64,000 nucleotides of DNA from Distichodus sexfasciatus (GCA_032718565.1 JAVGVS010000008.1:1188579-1252578); one strand, 5' to 3'; positions 43,384-55,997 are shown, numbered from the stretch's first letter. Program-made: numbers and translations. The notes: a model not told the origin generated them from the letters alone.

Positions 43384-44677
43384 GTGAGGAAGAGGAGCAT
43401 GTTTGTGGGCATGTGTAACTCAGGCAGCTACAGATGTCAGAGTTGGTTAACTATGTTTGAAATGTTTTATTAGAGAAGGAGAAATGAAGGGTCAATGGAT
43501 TATCAGTGATATTTAGCGTTAGTATGGTATCAGTGTGCAGCGTTTATAAACGTTCAGGGGCCTCATTCATAAAACAGTGCTTGGGATTCATACTAAAAGT
43601 AAACATCCACACAAAAACTGATAGCATCCACAAAACAAGGTCAAAGCACAGCTCAGAGCAGTGCTGTCTTTACAAAATCACTACAAAATTTGATAAGAAA
43701 AACAAATCACACCGATTACTTCACAACTTGTCCAAATTCTCTCACATCCAGTTATGTCTTTACAATAGATAAGTTCATTCATTCATTCAATAAAACATTA
43801 ATTTATCCCATTTGTTTGTATACATGACGCATGTCATTAAGTGAAATTAAAAAGTGACGTTCCTGTAGCACCAGTCATTATCATATGTCTAACGATGGCA
43901 CTGACATTTTTACTTCAGTTTTCCTTCAGTTTCCACCTGGATCTGTGATTTTCAGACTCATAGGTCTGAGTTTGTGTATGTTCACGCACCATCAAGATCG
44001 CAGTGGTTGTGTAGAAAGTGCCATCCACATTACTCAGTTTTGTGCGCATGCAGTAAGATCCAGATCTTTTTAGGCTGGAAAACTTTTGTTGCTCTTTCTC
44101 ACTGTCAATAAATCTCTTACATTTGCACATTCATGATTTTGGGGAATTAGAAATAGGCTGTACGATTAAATTAATGGCATTTTTGAGAACTGAAATGAGT
44201 TTTACGATCCATTTAGAATGTGTTATTAGAGAACTGATTGTTTATTGCACAGATATTTAGCATTATTATGATATGACTTCACTATTAAAATGATCAGATC
44301 TTTTCATGCTTGAAAACAGAGCACATTTGGTGTTCATTCTCGTTATAAATAACTTATTTTCACATTTTCCTGATTTTAACAACTGAAGTTACATTTAAAA
44401 TGCATTATTGGAGAACTGGAAATTGTGTGTCAAGTGATTATTGTACTGATATTTGTGATTATTATGAGAAGTTTGTATATTCGTGGGTTTGGAAACTTTT
44501 TGCATGAAATGCTTCAGATCAGATCTTTTCCTGCTTATAAACGCTGCACCTTTGTTCTTTCTTGGTGTAATTAACTCTCTTACTACATTTTTGCGTCTTC
44601 ATGATTTTGGGGAAACAGACTTTTTGAGGTTGGTTAACTACATTTAAAATGCTTTATTACAGAACTAGAAACTAGGG

Positions 44678-44905
44678 GTCGGTTTCCTCCCACAGTCCAA
44701 AAAGCATGCAATAGATAGGTTAATTGGCAACTCTGAATTGTCCCCGCGAGGTGCGACTGAGTGTGTGAGCCCTGCAGTGTGTTGGCACCTGCCCAGGGTT
44801 GGCCCCCGCATTGCGCCCGTAGTTCTCGGGATAGGCTCCTGTCCCCCCGTGACCCCGGTTGGGATTAAGCAGTTCGGATAATGAATGAATGAATTAATGA
44901 ATGAT
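44678..44905 (+). repeat. SINE-like family C, head missing
   Basis: GGTCGGTTTCCTCCCACAG ... TAATTGGCAACTCTGAATTG ... GGGATAGGCTCCTGTCC ... GAATGAATGAATTAATGAATG. Confidence 0.82.
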
Positions 44906-45918
44906 ATGATTGCAATATTTAAAAATGTTCAGGTGTTTTCGTGCTTGAAAACTGTGCTCTTTCATTGTTCTTTCTCACTATAGATAACTCATTTACTACA
45001 TTTGATATTTTCATGATTTTGGGGAATTGAAATGGATTACATTAATGCCTTTTTTGGGGGGAAACATGAAGTCTGAGGTCCTGATTTTAACAGTGAAGGC
45101 TGTGTACCGTAGCTGCCACACTGTGCGTGACGGAGCAATAGGGATGTGAGCTTGTCCCCTGGGGAAACCGTGTGAAAGTTACTCCAGAGACGCACAAACA
45201 GGGAGGCCGATCGATAACTGCAAGGTTAGGTGTGTGTGTGTGTGGGCTTGTGTGTGTTTTTCTTAGAGTTTAGATCAGGAAAGCACGCTTCCAGCGGACA
45301 GTGTGAGTCTGTTGACCCGAGAGTTCTTCTGAAGAGTGTGTTGACCTATTGATATCTACAGCTCGATATAAGATAATTAACATACTTACCTGGAGAATAT
45401 GCATCATAAATCATACGCTGTGCAGCCTGCTATGTTCTGTTAGCCTGAGAGATACATACCTGTATATATGATATTCAAAAGGAACTAACTTTAACCAGAA
45501 CTAACTTAAACTTTAACCAACCAAATCCAACGCTAACTCAACTCTTGTGTGAAAATGTGCAGGGCTGATAAGAGCGGATGGTTAATGTGCCTGTATGTTT
45601 GGCTCCTGTGTGAAAAGCAGTAAACCAGAGGCGATAGCAGTCTGTCTTGGTAATCTAAACTAGAACGTTAGAAGAGAGAACTGAAGATAGACATAAGGCC
45701 AAATTCCTGGCAACATTTGGGACCATGAAGGGTTTAGTTGCGCTGCTCAATCTGGCAATATTTCACACCTGAAAGAAGGCAGGTACATCAAGTGAAAGAT
45801 CAGGATCTGTAGTAACACCGTTTTTAACGGCAGTACTTGGTGCAGTGGATGATCCATTAAGATTGACCACCATGTCAGATATTTGACTTCTGGCAACTTT
45901 ACTGCCAGTGAGAAGAAC

Positions 45919-46281
45919 TAAGGCTGTGCAATTAATCGAATTTTAATTTCAATTTCAGCTCCAAACAATCACAAAAATAATGTAATCGACAAAAAACAAT
46001 TATAATTACAATTATTTTGCCACATTACGCTCTGCAAGTGTACTCATATTTTGTCTTGTGTTCCGAATGACACACGCACGCGCACTAACGCACCTTCCGA
46101 AGACTGAACGCACGTGTGTGTTCTGGTGGCGGTGTACAGTCTGAGCGGGTAAAGATGGCGGAAGGAGGAGAGCAGCATAAAGTCTTAAATAGTAACACAA
46201 AGTAAGGTGTTAAATAATCGTGATTTCAAGATTGACCAAATTAATCGTGATTATGTTTTTTTTCATAATCGAGCAGCCCTA
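45919..46281. mobile_element. hAT-like element with exact 8-bp target duplication
   Basis: AGAAGAAC flanks both sides (45911-45918, 46282-46289). Ends TAAGGCTGTGCAATTAATCG and CATAATCGAGCAGCCCTA. 363 bp, no coding. Confidence 0.94.
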
Positions 46282-46375
46282 AGAAGAACCTCAGTCTCTG
46301 GTTGCTTATATGTAAAGCGCATGATGACAGTGTCTGTTGTGAAGAGCACAATACAAACAAAATAGAATCAAATTG

Positions 46376-46450
46376 GTAGTTCTGGAGGTAGGATTTAAAC
46401 CCACGACCTCTTGGTCCTGAGCTGAGCTTCCTACCACCTACCTGTTGTTT
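46376..46450 (-). repeat. SINE family A, head fragment
   Basis: TGGAGGTAGGATTTAAACCC and ACGACCTCTTGGTCC ... CTACCACCTACC, the minus-strand tRNA-like head. Confidence 0.65.
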
Positions 46451-46550
46451 TTAGGGATTGAGGAGTGCACACAGTAAGCCAGCTAAAGCTGTGTGTCTTG
46501 ATTTTCTATATTTGAAATTCTTTATCAGAAAACTAAAAAAAACAGACACT

Positions 46551-46743
46551 GGTCTGGTGGTGCTCTCACGGTTAAGATACTCACCACTGGCCGTGGGTTT
46601 GAATCCTGCCTCCAGTGCTACCACCACGGAGCAGTCCCTGAGCAAGACCATTAACCCCAAATTGTTCACAGGAAAATTGTCCCTGAAATTAGGAAAAAAG
46701 GAAGTCACTCTGAATAAGAACGTCTGCTAAATGCTGTAAAGGT
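46551..46743 (+). repeat. SINE family A
   Basis: GTCTGGTGGTGCTCTCACGG ... CCGTGGGTTTGAATCC ... CCTGAAATTAGG ... GAACGTCTGCTAAATGCTG. Confidence 0.82.
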
Positions 46744-46749
46744 GAAGAT

Positions 46750-47760
46750 TAGGGGTTGACTGATTATTAGCCTAGTTGATTATCGGTGGCAATATGTTTT
46801 TATGGTTATCTCTGGCAGTCACTCTTAACTAGATATGGCTATTTTATGTCAAATACGATACCAGTATTGTAAATTTACATATCTGCTGATACGATGCAGT
46901 CTTTTTTTAAACAGAAATCAGAAAATAATGCATTAAAAATGTCTGAATACATGACAGATTATTCTGTTATGCTTAAGGAAATACTGTACTTAACTGCTAT
47001 TTTCCTAACCGAAACAGTGTAACAATTACACACCCATATGTATATGCTAAATTGCTATTAAAATAACATCTCAAAAAAAAGTCATTTAAACGCAGTTCTG
47101 TAAGTTTGTGATGGTCCCTAATCTTCAAGCGCTGAAACCATCAGGAACACGGAGATTGAGAATGAGAGCTGGTGTTGTTAAGGAAATGAAACAGTATAAT
47201 GGCGATTTGCTTTTGGGGTTGTAGTGTGTTGCGTTGCTTGTTCTGCCCGTTGTCATGTAAATATGTAGGAATTAGCACGAATGTCGAGTAATAAACCAGC
47301 TTTACCGCAGTGCTACCTCCCACGTTTAACCAACCGAGCCTGTGCACATTTACAGATCGGCTCTGTAGATTGGCCCAATGCCACGATACACCATCCAGCT
47401 GTTTGAGTCGTTATTGAACCGATATCCGATCCACATATCGGGTCGGTGCCATCACTACTTTTAACACTGAAATGCTGATATACATACATTTTGCAGAAAT
47501 GCAATTTTTGGTTAAAAATACGTTGGCTCTGATGCAGCTGCCTCTCTCTGTCTGAAGTCACTGTTTGGTGATCTAGTTCAGCCCATCACCACTTAAGACC
47601 GAAGGCACTGAAAGTCTGACATTGTGACACAGAAGCACTTTTTTCTGTTAAAAAACGTCATAAGAAGTTGTCAGAATTAAACATGCTTTTAAATTAAGTT
47701 TTGTTTTGTTATTTTAAATTTGGCCACAAATTTTCGATTCTGCTTCTGGTGGGCCGATAT
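46750..47760. mobile_element. hAT-like family D copy interrupted by another hAT-like element
   Basis: Left end TAGGGGTTGACTGATTATTAG (46750). The family D interior reappears at 47465-47700 (GCAGCTGCCTCTCTCTGTCT, AAGGCACTGAAAGTCTG). Between them, about 46850-47460, is a second element ending GATATCGGTCGGTGCC-like sequence (ATATCGGGTCGGTGCCATCA). Boundaries are approximate. Confidence 0.5.
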
Positions 47761-48756
47761 TCTGGAGGGTCACTTCTGGGAAGTATCTACCACGTGAGAC
47801 CAGGTGTGAATGTTGTGAAGTCAAGTAAGAAGGAAAACCTGCTGAAAACTGAACCTCCAGGACCGGAGTTGCCCACTTCTAGTCTACAGTGTTTAACCCT
47901 CATATCAAATTGACATATGGTAATTATAATTTATTTGGCTCCTACCATTTCATCCCCGAGCCACCTGGACTGTAGCATTTCCTTTCATGAAGCACGCTAT
48001 GAGACATACGGGAGCGGCATGAACAAAAGCGCTGGACTAACATTTCAAACCGAAAAGCATCGTGCTACGAATGGGTGAATGTGAAAGTCTATAATCATGG
48101 GAATGTACAGAGTAAAGGTCAGTAGTCTTATCGTACTGCTCCTGAGAAAGACACTCCCTTACATAGGCTTTAAACAATATGCCAAAATGAGCGGTTTCAT
48201 GCTTGTGGATGGGAAACCGTCCCATCAGATAATCCTGTGTGAGGTTTTGGAAAATGCTGTATGACGCACGGCCACCCAGAAAACTAAATCACAGAGGGGA
48301 TCGCCCAGTTTAGAGAGCCACAGTCACCTAGTGGCACGCAAATACTTTGGCTGGTGTGTTGTGGTAGAAAACGTAGAAGCTAAGCACAAATGACTAGTAT
48401 AATTGCACAGTGTGTAGCGTACAGGCAGATTTGGGGTTGTTTTGTGTAGATTTTAGAAGCTCATGTCCTATTTATCTCCTGTTAGCTACTGCCCAGATAG
48501 ACGTCACTTAAGGGCAGCATTTTTGTACAGTGCAACATATCTTATCTAAGTCAAAACAACCATTTTCTGCTCTTTCCAGCAGATGTTTTCCCTCATAAAC
48601 ATTACAGAATATGATGAGACAGATGTGCGTCTCTGATACGAGTCATCGTCTCCATTTAAGACTCACTTATGAGTATCACATACAGTATGAATGCTAATAT
48701 TAATATATTAATACTGTTTTCCACTAGGAGTGTAACCATTTCCATCAGTACATTGA

Positions 48757-48980
48757 CTGGTGATTGTCATTGTGAACACAGCACAGCACACAGTGCACCA
48801 CAGCGAAATGTGACCTCGGCATTTGACCCATCCGTGAAGGAGCAGTGGGCAGCAAACATAGGCAGTACCCGGGGAGCAGTGCTTGGGGACAGTACCTTGC
48901 TTATGAGTACCTCAGTGATACCTTCTGGGATTCGAACTTCCGATCACAGGGCAAACGTCAACAAGTCTGTAGGCCCTATT
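48757..48980 (-). repeat. SINE family B
   Basis: GGTGATTGTCATTGTGAACAC ... GACCCATCCGTGAAGGAGCA ... GTGCTTGGGGACAGTACC ... GGGATTCGAACTTCC. Complete 3' part and most of the head. Confidence 0.85.
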
Positions 48981-49185
48981 CATGTCCTTTAAGCTTTTTC
49001 ACCGAATATTTAGCCGTCGACTTTTACTTCTATTCTCGACATTAAGCATTACAGCTATTTAATAAAGCTCAAGAGAGTCGAGTCTTCTTTAAGCTTTACT
49101 CACACGGGTGGTTTCATGCCCCAAAAAGCTAAGCACCATATATAACTCAACTGACTCTCTCTCTCTGTTAGCTTACCCTCGTTCA

Positions 49186-49410
49186 CAACTCAAAGTCAAC
49201 TTTATTGTGATCTTAACCGTGGGCAAGTATACAGAGAGATGTAATGGCAAAGCTCAGGATCCACAGTGTAAATATAAATGTAGGGCAAATACATACACAC
49301 ACGGGAAACGACCAAACAAGACCTTGTGCTTTTTGCAAGGCAAAAAGTAGCTATAAACTCATCAGGTGATGTGACACCTGGCAGTAGATTAAGGAGCAAG
49401 TAAACATTTT
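49186..49410 (-). mobile_element. LINE 3' end, short
   Basis: AACTCAAAGTCAACTTTATTG at its right-hand end (minus strand) is the same kind of tail as at 26505. The remainder is 3' UTR with no ORF. A short similar tail lies at 4690-4715. Confidence 0.5.
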
Positions 49411-49589
49411 ATCATGTTGATTTACTGAAAGCATAAACACATCTGTAAAAACAAGGATTTGAGCTTTGATGAGACAAATTGTGATAACGACTGGATGACT
49501 AGGTGAGAGCTTCTCTTATGGGATGTTGCTGGTCTGAAGTGGTCAAGACCTACCAAACCTGTAAACCAGAGACAGGTTGTCCAGTCTAG

Positions 49590-49870
49590 TAGAGGATCTA
49601 CCATAGAAATGTTAATACAAGGAAATCCAAAAAGTTTTTGCCGTTTTTTAATTTTCATCACAAAGGGACAGATCTCCCGACCGGAACTTCTGGATCCAAT
49701 CCCTGGTGGTGTGCTCGTTGACAGAATTATCCCCAAAGGCTTGACAAATACGACTGTGGACAGGCCCACCGTAAAGTCACAAAGCAGGCAACCCTGAGCC
49801 AGCTGCTTCAACAGCTCCATTTCTCTTCACCCTGCTCGAGCTGTAACTGCTGTATGCACAAAATGCTTAT
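49590..49870 (-). pseudogene. Mariner-like transposase N-terminal fragment
   Basis: Minus-strand bases 49701-49651 encode DWIQKFRSGDLSLCDEN, the conserved second helix-turn-helix stretch of mariner transposases (W..KFRSGD.SL.DE). The frame breaks on both sides, and the catalytic DDD part is not present nearby. Confidence 0.75.
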
Positions 49871-50251
49871 ATAGGACAAGGTCAATGTCCCCACTCCCAT
49901 CTCAACCGCTTTTCCGGGACGTGATGCACTTATTTCCATCTCAGTGATGGCTTCTGATGTTAGGTACCGATACGCAACGGTACCTCATTTCGATACCTTG
50001 CTCTGAATCTGTAATACCTGGTTTGTATCAACATAAAAAATACAGTAATAATAAATAAGATGTTTTATGTTACAACTACAGTGTAAATTTATTGCAGTTT
50101 TTTATTAAAAAAAAATACCTCAGAACAAAAACTAGAACAGATAGCTCACTAATTGGCTAAAGCTGCAGTGGAACCTTTGTCGATGGCGTGGATTCGACAT
50201 TCTCGACGTTGGTGCAGGCGCTGTAGTTGCGGCTGTAGCTTTAAGAGCCCC

Positions 50252-50511
50252 TGTCCACCAAACATGTTTTTTGCGCTGAGGGCGGTCAAAAACCTCATTT
50301 CCAGAACAATGTCCCCGCGCTTGTTGTTGCTAAGTTACGAAAAGTGTCATCAGGCATTTCCGCGTTTGTTCCTATTTCGTGTAAACATTGTAACGCGTTC
50401 CTTTTAGATTGGTAGTTTAGCATGAAGGCGTTTAGCGCTCTGAACGCTGAAGCTGATGTGATTTGTGTTAAAAATAGACACTGCCAGCGCAAAAACCATG
50501 TTTGGTGGACC
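50252..50511. mobile_element. MITE with ~30-bp inverted ends
   Basis: Left CTGTCCACCAAACATGTTTT with TTGCGCTGAGG following, and right CTGCCAGCGCAAAAACCATG with TTTGGTGGACC following, are inverted copies. No coding. Interrupts the hAT remnant. Confidence 0.78.
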
Positions 50512-50529
50512 CAGACCCTAACTGTGGTG

Positions 50530-50786
50530 CTCCAGTTATCAAACACTGCACACTTGTCCGCACATAAATATATGTTTAACGAGGTTATATTTGATGTTTT
50601 CCTCAAGTTTGACCTATTGCTAGCCGCAGTTCTGCATTTTGTGTGGCAAATGTTGCATGTTGCGCTGTCTGTGTTAATTTTAGTAAAGTGCTGACACACA
50701 GTCACACAATCGAACGCTTTTGGCTTGTCGCAATGTTTTAAAATTTCCGTGAAGTTTCTCCACGAGTGCGCTTTCTTCCCCGACAA
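50530..50786 (-). pseudogene. hAT transposase BED zinc finger, truncated
   Basis: MSGKKAHSWRNFTEILKH then SATCNICHTKCRTAASNRSN followed by LRK: the aromatic lead-in and the CxxC (Cys44, Cys47) of a BED-type zinc finger, as at the N-terminus of hAT transposases. The expected HxxxH pair after NLRK is lost, and the frame runs on into the MITE. No DDE or dimerisation region remains. Confidence 0.75.
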
Positions 50787-51189
50787 TCGTTGTCATGGTA
50801 AACAAGACTAACACTATAGCTTAAGTAGCAAATGGAATAATAGCATTGAAACGCTAAGATAACTTGATTAATTTAACCCTTTCGCCCAGTTTCGTATTTT
50901 CCGCTCGGCTCGTGCATGCTGCTGCTGATGAGCGTGTGAACATCCCGGAATTTTGACACCTTTTGATTTGACGCTAACCGATATCATTCATCATTCGGTC
51001 GGTACCTTTACAAGTGCCGACCTCGGTACCCAACCCTACTTCCAGTGTGTGTTGTAAAAGGGTGTCAACCTACACAGCACATCTCAGTTTTGGAACTGCT
51101 GAGCACAGACCTACTCCATATTGGTGGATGTTAAATGTGCAGAACAGCGGCATGTAGCAAATAAGCTTGGCATGAATTCACATATTATA

Positions 51190-51620
51190 GACAAGATGTG
51201 AAAACTGTGAGGTGTGTTCTTATTGCAAATCATGATGAAGTCAGGATCAGTGTGTTATTTCCAGGTCATGTGCAGACTGCCTCAGTGCATTTATTCAATG
51301 AGCCCTGAGCCCATAGCATCATCAGTCATACAGTGTCACTTCATATTGAACAGTTGGTCTTTTTTATTAAAAAAGAAGATTGTTTTTCCTTTAAATGTCT
51401 GGTTTAGCTCAGGAATAAAAATCTCAAATGATATTTTAGTTGCTTTTTTAATTTGATATGAATATGTTAACTCTGCATGTGATATTGTTTCACATCAACT
51501 GCTGGCGCCTGAATCGTGTCGTAGCAGACTTTGTGATATCGGCAGACGTCGTCTCATTGTCCATTGCGTCATTATAATATCGTATCATGACGATGCTTGT
51601 GATTTACAGCCCTAGTGTAA
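51190..51620. repeat. Dispersed repeat shared with 32690-33055
   Basis: See the partner copy for the shared segments. This one ends GATGCTTGTGATTTACAGCCCTAG, a hAT-like right end. Confidence 0.5.
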
Positions 51621-51789
51621 AGCAGTTTTTTGAAGTTTTAGTACAAGTTGTTTAAATCTCAAGCATTGAACCTGCAGTGTGACGCTCATCTCGGCGCTGA
51701 ACGTGATGCTTGCATAGACTCTTTTTTTTTGGCTAAAAATGCTGTCTGACAAAACGTGTAGCTTTTTGAAAGCGCTGACTCGAAAAGAA

Positions 51790-52135
51790 CAGGCACCTTC
51801 TGATTGGAAGTCATGTCGGATCATTTAAGCCACGACGGGGGAAGCAAGCAGACGAGGTGTGTTCTCACAGGAAGCAACCGGATACACGCCGAGGAATTAG
51901 GGGTGCTGATGCAAGATTTCTCCCAATTCACCTTGAAGACTAATCACATTAATGTGTTCTGTCAGCACACTCCGTCAAGCCCGGCTGGCAATTAGCCAAT
52001 CGGCGATGAAATGACACACCTGAACGTCCCGACGTGGACGCCGGTAAGGCGGTGCGGCTGATCGCATGTTAATCGAGATTGCAATTTTCGAAATGGCCCT
52101 GAAAGACAAGCCCAGGATATTTCCTGTACTACTAA
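51790..52135. other. Unique segment, candidate conserved non-coding element
   Basis: No repeat signature. Dense in TAAT/CAATTAG/CCAAT-type motifs (CTAATCACATTAATGTG, GGCAATTAGCCAATCGG, GTTAATCGAG). Coding potential low. Enhancer function is a guess. Confidence 0.25.
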
Positions 52136-53684
52136 AGGACAGTCATGTTCACGGAAGTGTGCCAGCGAGGACGTCAAGAGAGACTTGTGTCAGCACTCGG
52201 ACTGCCAGGTTTTTTTTTTCTTTCTTTCTTTTCTTTTCCTCCCCTAATGCAACTTGGAGCCCTTCCTGGGAACAAGGAAGTGGGAATAACAGTCTTTCTC
52301 CTCTGTCCCTGGTGGCTCTGGGCAAATTGTGCCTTTTTTCCAGTAATAAATCGATTCCTGCCTTCAAAGACAGTGCTACATTGGCAGGCGTAACAGATTT
52401 TCTCATTCTCTGAAACGGAGGTGACGAGGGAGCAAAGTGAGGAGAATAGCCAAAGTAAGTGCGAGCTCCTGCCTGAGGGGAGGACGTACTGACTTCTCGA
52501 AGCTATGATGGTACTCTTTTCGCTGGAAATGGTGGGTTGAGCGAAAAAAAAAAAGGACTCTAACTGAATAACAATTACTACACAATGACTTGAACTTTTG
52601 CGAAAATGGGTAATCTGCTATTTTGCTGTTGATGTACAGTACGTACAACCAACTAGGCCAAAACTGATCCTGTTTTTCATGTTATATATACTTGAAGAAT
52701 CTTGTGGTGTAGTTGATGTTGAGATTCTCTGTTCTGTAACTGAATACTTGTTCATGTACTTGAATTCATACTCAGAAATACCCCAATATCATCACTTGTG
52801 TCTAATCTGATGCACTTCTTGGAGACATAAGCAGAATGAGAATTTTGCTCCTCCTGCGTCTCTGAAAGTTTAGTCGACAGCGTCAGAGTTTCTAAGCAGC
52901 AGGAGTGAAAGTCGAGATATTATCTTAACGTTACATTTTTGCTGCTTTTTAAAGTTTTGCAAATGAAAGTAACAGCAGAGGAAACACCTTTCACACTGTC
53001 CACTTACTGCCTTGTCCATACAGAGATACGAAAAGATTTAAAGGAAAGGTTGTAATACAACCTTTAACAACGTGTAACAATCACGTTGCATGTTGACGTA
53101 TACCCAATGCATTTGTCTCTTTACTTGAGAACAAACACACGGGGGTAAGATTACCGAGGCTCTCAAATATCTGTGCATTCTACAAATGCTTTTCCAGTGC
53201 TGTTTCTGCAGACAGTTTCAATACAAGCAATACATTTTTCTGCTCTCAAGAGACACGCCGGCAGCTACTTTCCTGCCGTTTAGCTAGAAGCATTTGTGTC
53301 GTCTGACTTCATCAGACCATCAGCGTGTTTCCCAGAAATAATGCAGCTCTGCTCTCAACTTCTTCTCAGAGCATTTCCGGGAATATTACTGAGTTTAGAC
53401 ACTTACATTTAACAGACTTATTCACTCTGGCTTTTTGTTTTCTTACCTCGAGGTTAACTCCCTGAATGTTTCTGCAATGGTATGTACCCGTGTGAAATAT
53501 GTTATACATGCACAGGAGAGATGAGATTTGAGTTGACACCCGCATGCGACATGACGAGAGACAGGTTTTGTTTTGCAGCGTCAGACAGCATTACGCCCTC
53601 GTTAGGAACTTTTAAAGTGATAAATGTGATTATGAAATATGGTTATAAAAAACATATTTAAGTCAGCCCCAAACCCAGCTTCCA

Positions 53685-53933
53685 TGTTTAAGTGAGTGAT
53701 TATTTGTCTTTGTGAACACAGCACAAAGTGCAGTACAGCGAAATGTGAACTGTGCATTTGGCTCATCCATGGTGAAGGAGCAGTGAGCAGCTTTGGCTCC
53801 ACCTGAAGAGCAGCGCTTGGGGATGGTACCTTGCTCATGAGTACCTCAGCGGTACCTTAACCGGTCCGGGACTTGAGCCGGTGAGCTTCCGATCACGGGG
53901 CCAACTCCCTAACCATTACACTACCAACTAAAG
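53685..53933 (-). repeat. SINE family B, complete
   Basis: AGTGAGTGATTATTTGTCTT ... GAACACAGCACAAAGTGCAG ... GCAGCGCTTGGGGATGG ... GGGACTTGAGCCGGTGAGCT ... ACTCCCTAACCATTACACTAC. Its head abuts the inverted-repeat element that follows. Confidence 0.85.
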
Positions 53934-54763
53934 CCAGTCACAATCATAATGTAGGCCTATAGTTGCTGTTTTGGGAGAAATTCATAACACTAACGTTTGC
54001 CAACGTAGAAGCATTTTCCAATCTGTAAACTGCATCTGAAGACTGAACACTTCTGAAGCCCGAGTTCTTGGTAACACTGAAAATGAACATGAATCTTGAA
54101 GAGCCACTGTAAAGTTTGTTGATTTTCTGCCAGAATTGGAAATGAGGTAAAGCAGGAAATCAGAATAAAGTAAAGTACAAAGAGGGAAAAACAGGGTAGA
54201 CCTACATCCCGATGGCCGTGTCTGAATGCTGCTACGCTATGTTACCGAGGCCTGTGGTATTTTTAAGTTGTCCGTGGTCTTTGTTTTCATCAGATTTTGA
54301 AGGATGCATCTGGTTCATCTTCTGTCACTTTCGGCTTTCCATAATTCATTGTCGTGTAGTCTGACAAGGTAGACATTTTTGAAAGATGCTGCAGCTTCAA
54401 CCATAGACGAGCAAGCCAATGTGTACAGGAAACAAAGCGTCAGGCCTGTTTTTCCCTTTTTCTTCTTTGCTCTGAACTGATGTGAACGTATCTTACTTAT
54501 AAGTCCTGGACAGCTGCAGTTCAGCACTGAGCTCCTGCTTTTCCTCATTTCCAATTCTGGCAGAAAATCAACAAACTGTACTGTGCCTCTTCAGGATTCA
54601 TGTTCATGAAGAATCTTTATGGTCCAGTGCTACCAGGAGCCTGGACTTCATAAGCTATCAGTCTTCAGATGTAGTTCATAGCTTGGTAAAGGCTTCAAGC
54701 TGGCAAACGTCAGTGTTAGAAATTCCTCCTAAATTAGCAGCTATACATTATGATTGTGACTGG
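53934..54763. mobile_element. Foldback element with ~230-bp inverted arms
   Basis: The left arm 53934-54160 and right arm 54535-54763 are inverted copies. The outer ends CCAGTCACAATCATAATGTA / TACATTATGATTGTGACTGG are exact. The inner block around GTTTGTTGATTTTCTGCCAG (left) and its complement (right) is identical for over 30 bases. The spacer is about 370 bp without coding capacity. It could form a long hairpin if transcribed. No clear target duplication. Class unknown. Confidence 0.88.
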
Positions 54764-55082
54764 GTTACAGAGGGCTGATCAGACATGTTATCGTTTGGAA
54801 TGTTCAATGTGTAAGCATAATAATGTTGAACCACTTGATTTTCTTTTTGTGTTTGTTGTAAAGTAGGTTAGAAAGACATTCATAGTAGATTATGTGACAT
54901 CTCTAGACTCGCTTTGGCTACATTGCCAGCTCATACTTTAAGATGACTGGGCTGACCTCCCCCGAGTCAACTTGTCATTGGAGGATGCTGTTCAGCAAGG
55001 CAGTATGTTATTAAATATAGGAAAATAAGTGCTTGGTGCTCATACTCAGCCTGGGAAGCAGTGTCTGTGCGAATACGCAAGA

Positions 55083-55529
55083 GTCGACTGATTATCGGCT
55101 GAGCCAATTATCGGGGGCAGATATAAGGCATTTTGCTGATTATCCGTGTCATTGTTTATTTTGACCATCACCGATATCAAGTAATTACAAGGTGCGCTAC
55201 TGTGGCTCCACTGCTGTTTCTTCCCTGTGTTGTTTGCTCTCAACTCGCTGCTTCGTTTAATGTCCCGCCCACAACAGTCTCTGATTGGCTTTATGTCTCA
55301 TGAGTAGTAGCGAATCAATGCTGAAGCCTTGTTGTCACTCGCACCACACACACACAAGCGCAGCATGAAGCTCCGAGAGAGAGAAGAGGACAACATTTTG
55401 ACAGATTTTTTTTTCTTTCTTTTTTTTGCATGCTAGTTCCAAAAATTGGTTATTGGCTCCGTTAACTAGCAATAATCGGTATCTGTATCGATATCGGCCC
55501 TGAAAAACCAGTATCGGTCAACCTCTAAT
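55083..55529. mobile_element. hAT-like family D copy
   Basis: AGAGTCGACTGATTATCGGC at the left and CCAGTATCGGTCAACCTCTA at the right are inverted relatives. Interior includes GTTATTGGCTCCGTTAACTAG and ATCGGTATCTGTATCG. No coding. Confidence 0.7.
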
Positions 55530-55997
55530 GAAAACTTTACAGTTTCTTGTAGAATTCATTCTGAATTAATACCTTTTCTGACATAAATCGTGGAGAGAGT
55601 CGTCCCTGTGTAAGTCCTTTTTATGTAGACTTTATCAGCCTAATGTAGCCACATTGAGACTGCTCATTTCCACAGAATGTAAATGAGTTATATTTGAACT
55701 TAACTCACGTTTACCCGAGCCACAGGAACATTACCTGTACATCACACCTATTTTATTCTTCAGCATCTTTTCTATGGATGAAGACGCAAAACCGATTCCT
55801 TGTTATATGTGTTTTACTGTTGGAAAGCAACTTGGGTTGTTGGCGACATCAAATGATCTTTTGCAAACAAATAAACAGAGCATTTTTTTTTTTGAGTGAA
55901 TTCAATTTGGAGCTGCCGAACCTCACACACGGAGTCGACTGAAGGAGGCTGTGTGAGTGTTTGGAAATAATGTGGAGGTTTGGCTGTTCTCTTGATA

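Larger units (their letters stand above)
49955..51042 (-). mobile_element. hAT-like element with BED-finger remnant and nested MITE
   Basis: Ends GTTAGGTACCGATACGCAAC and GACCTCGGTACCCAACCCTA are inverted relatives. The flanks CTTCTGAT and CTTCCAGT may be an eroded 8-bp duplication. Carries a transposase fragment on the minus strand at 50530-50786 and a MITE at 50252-50511. Confidence 0.7.
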
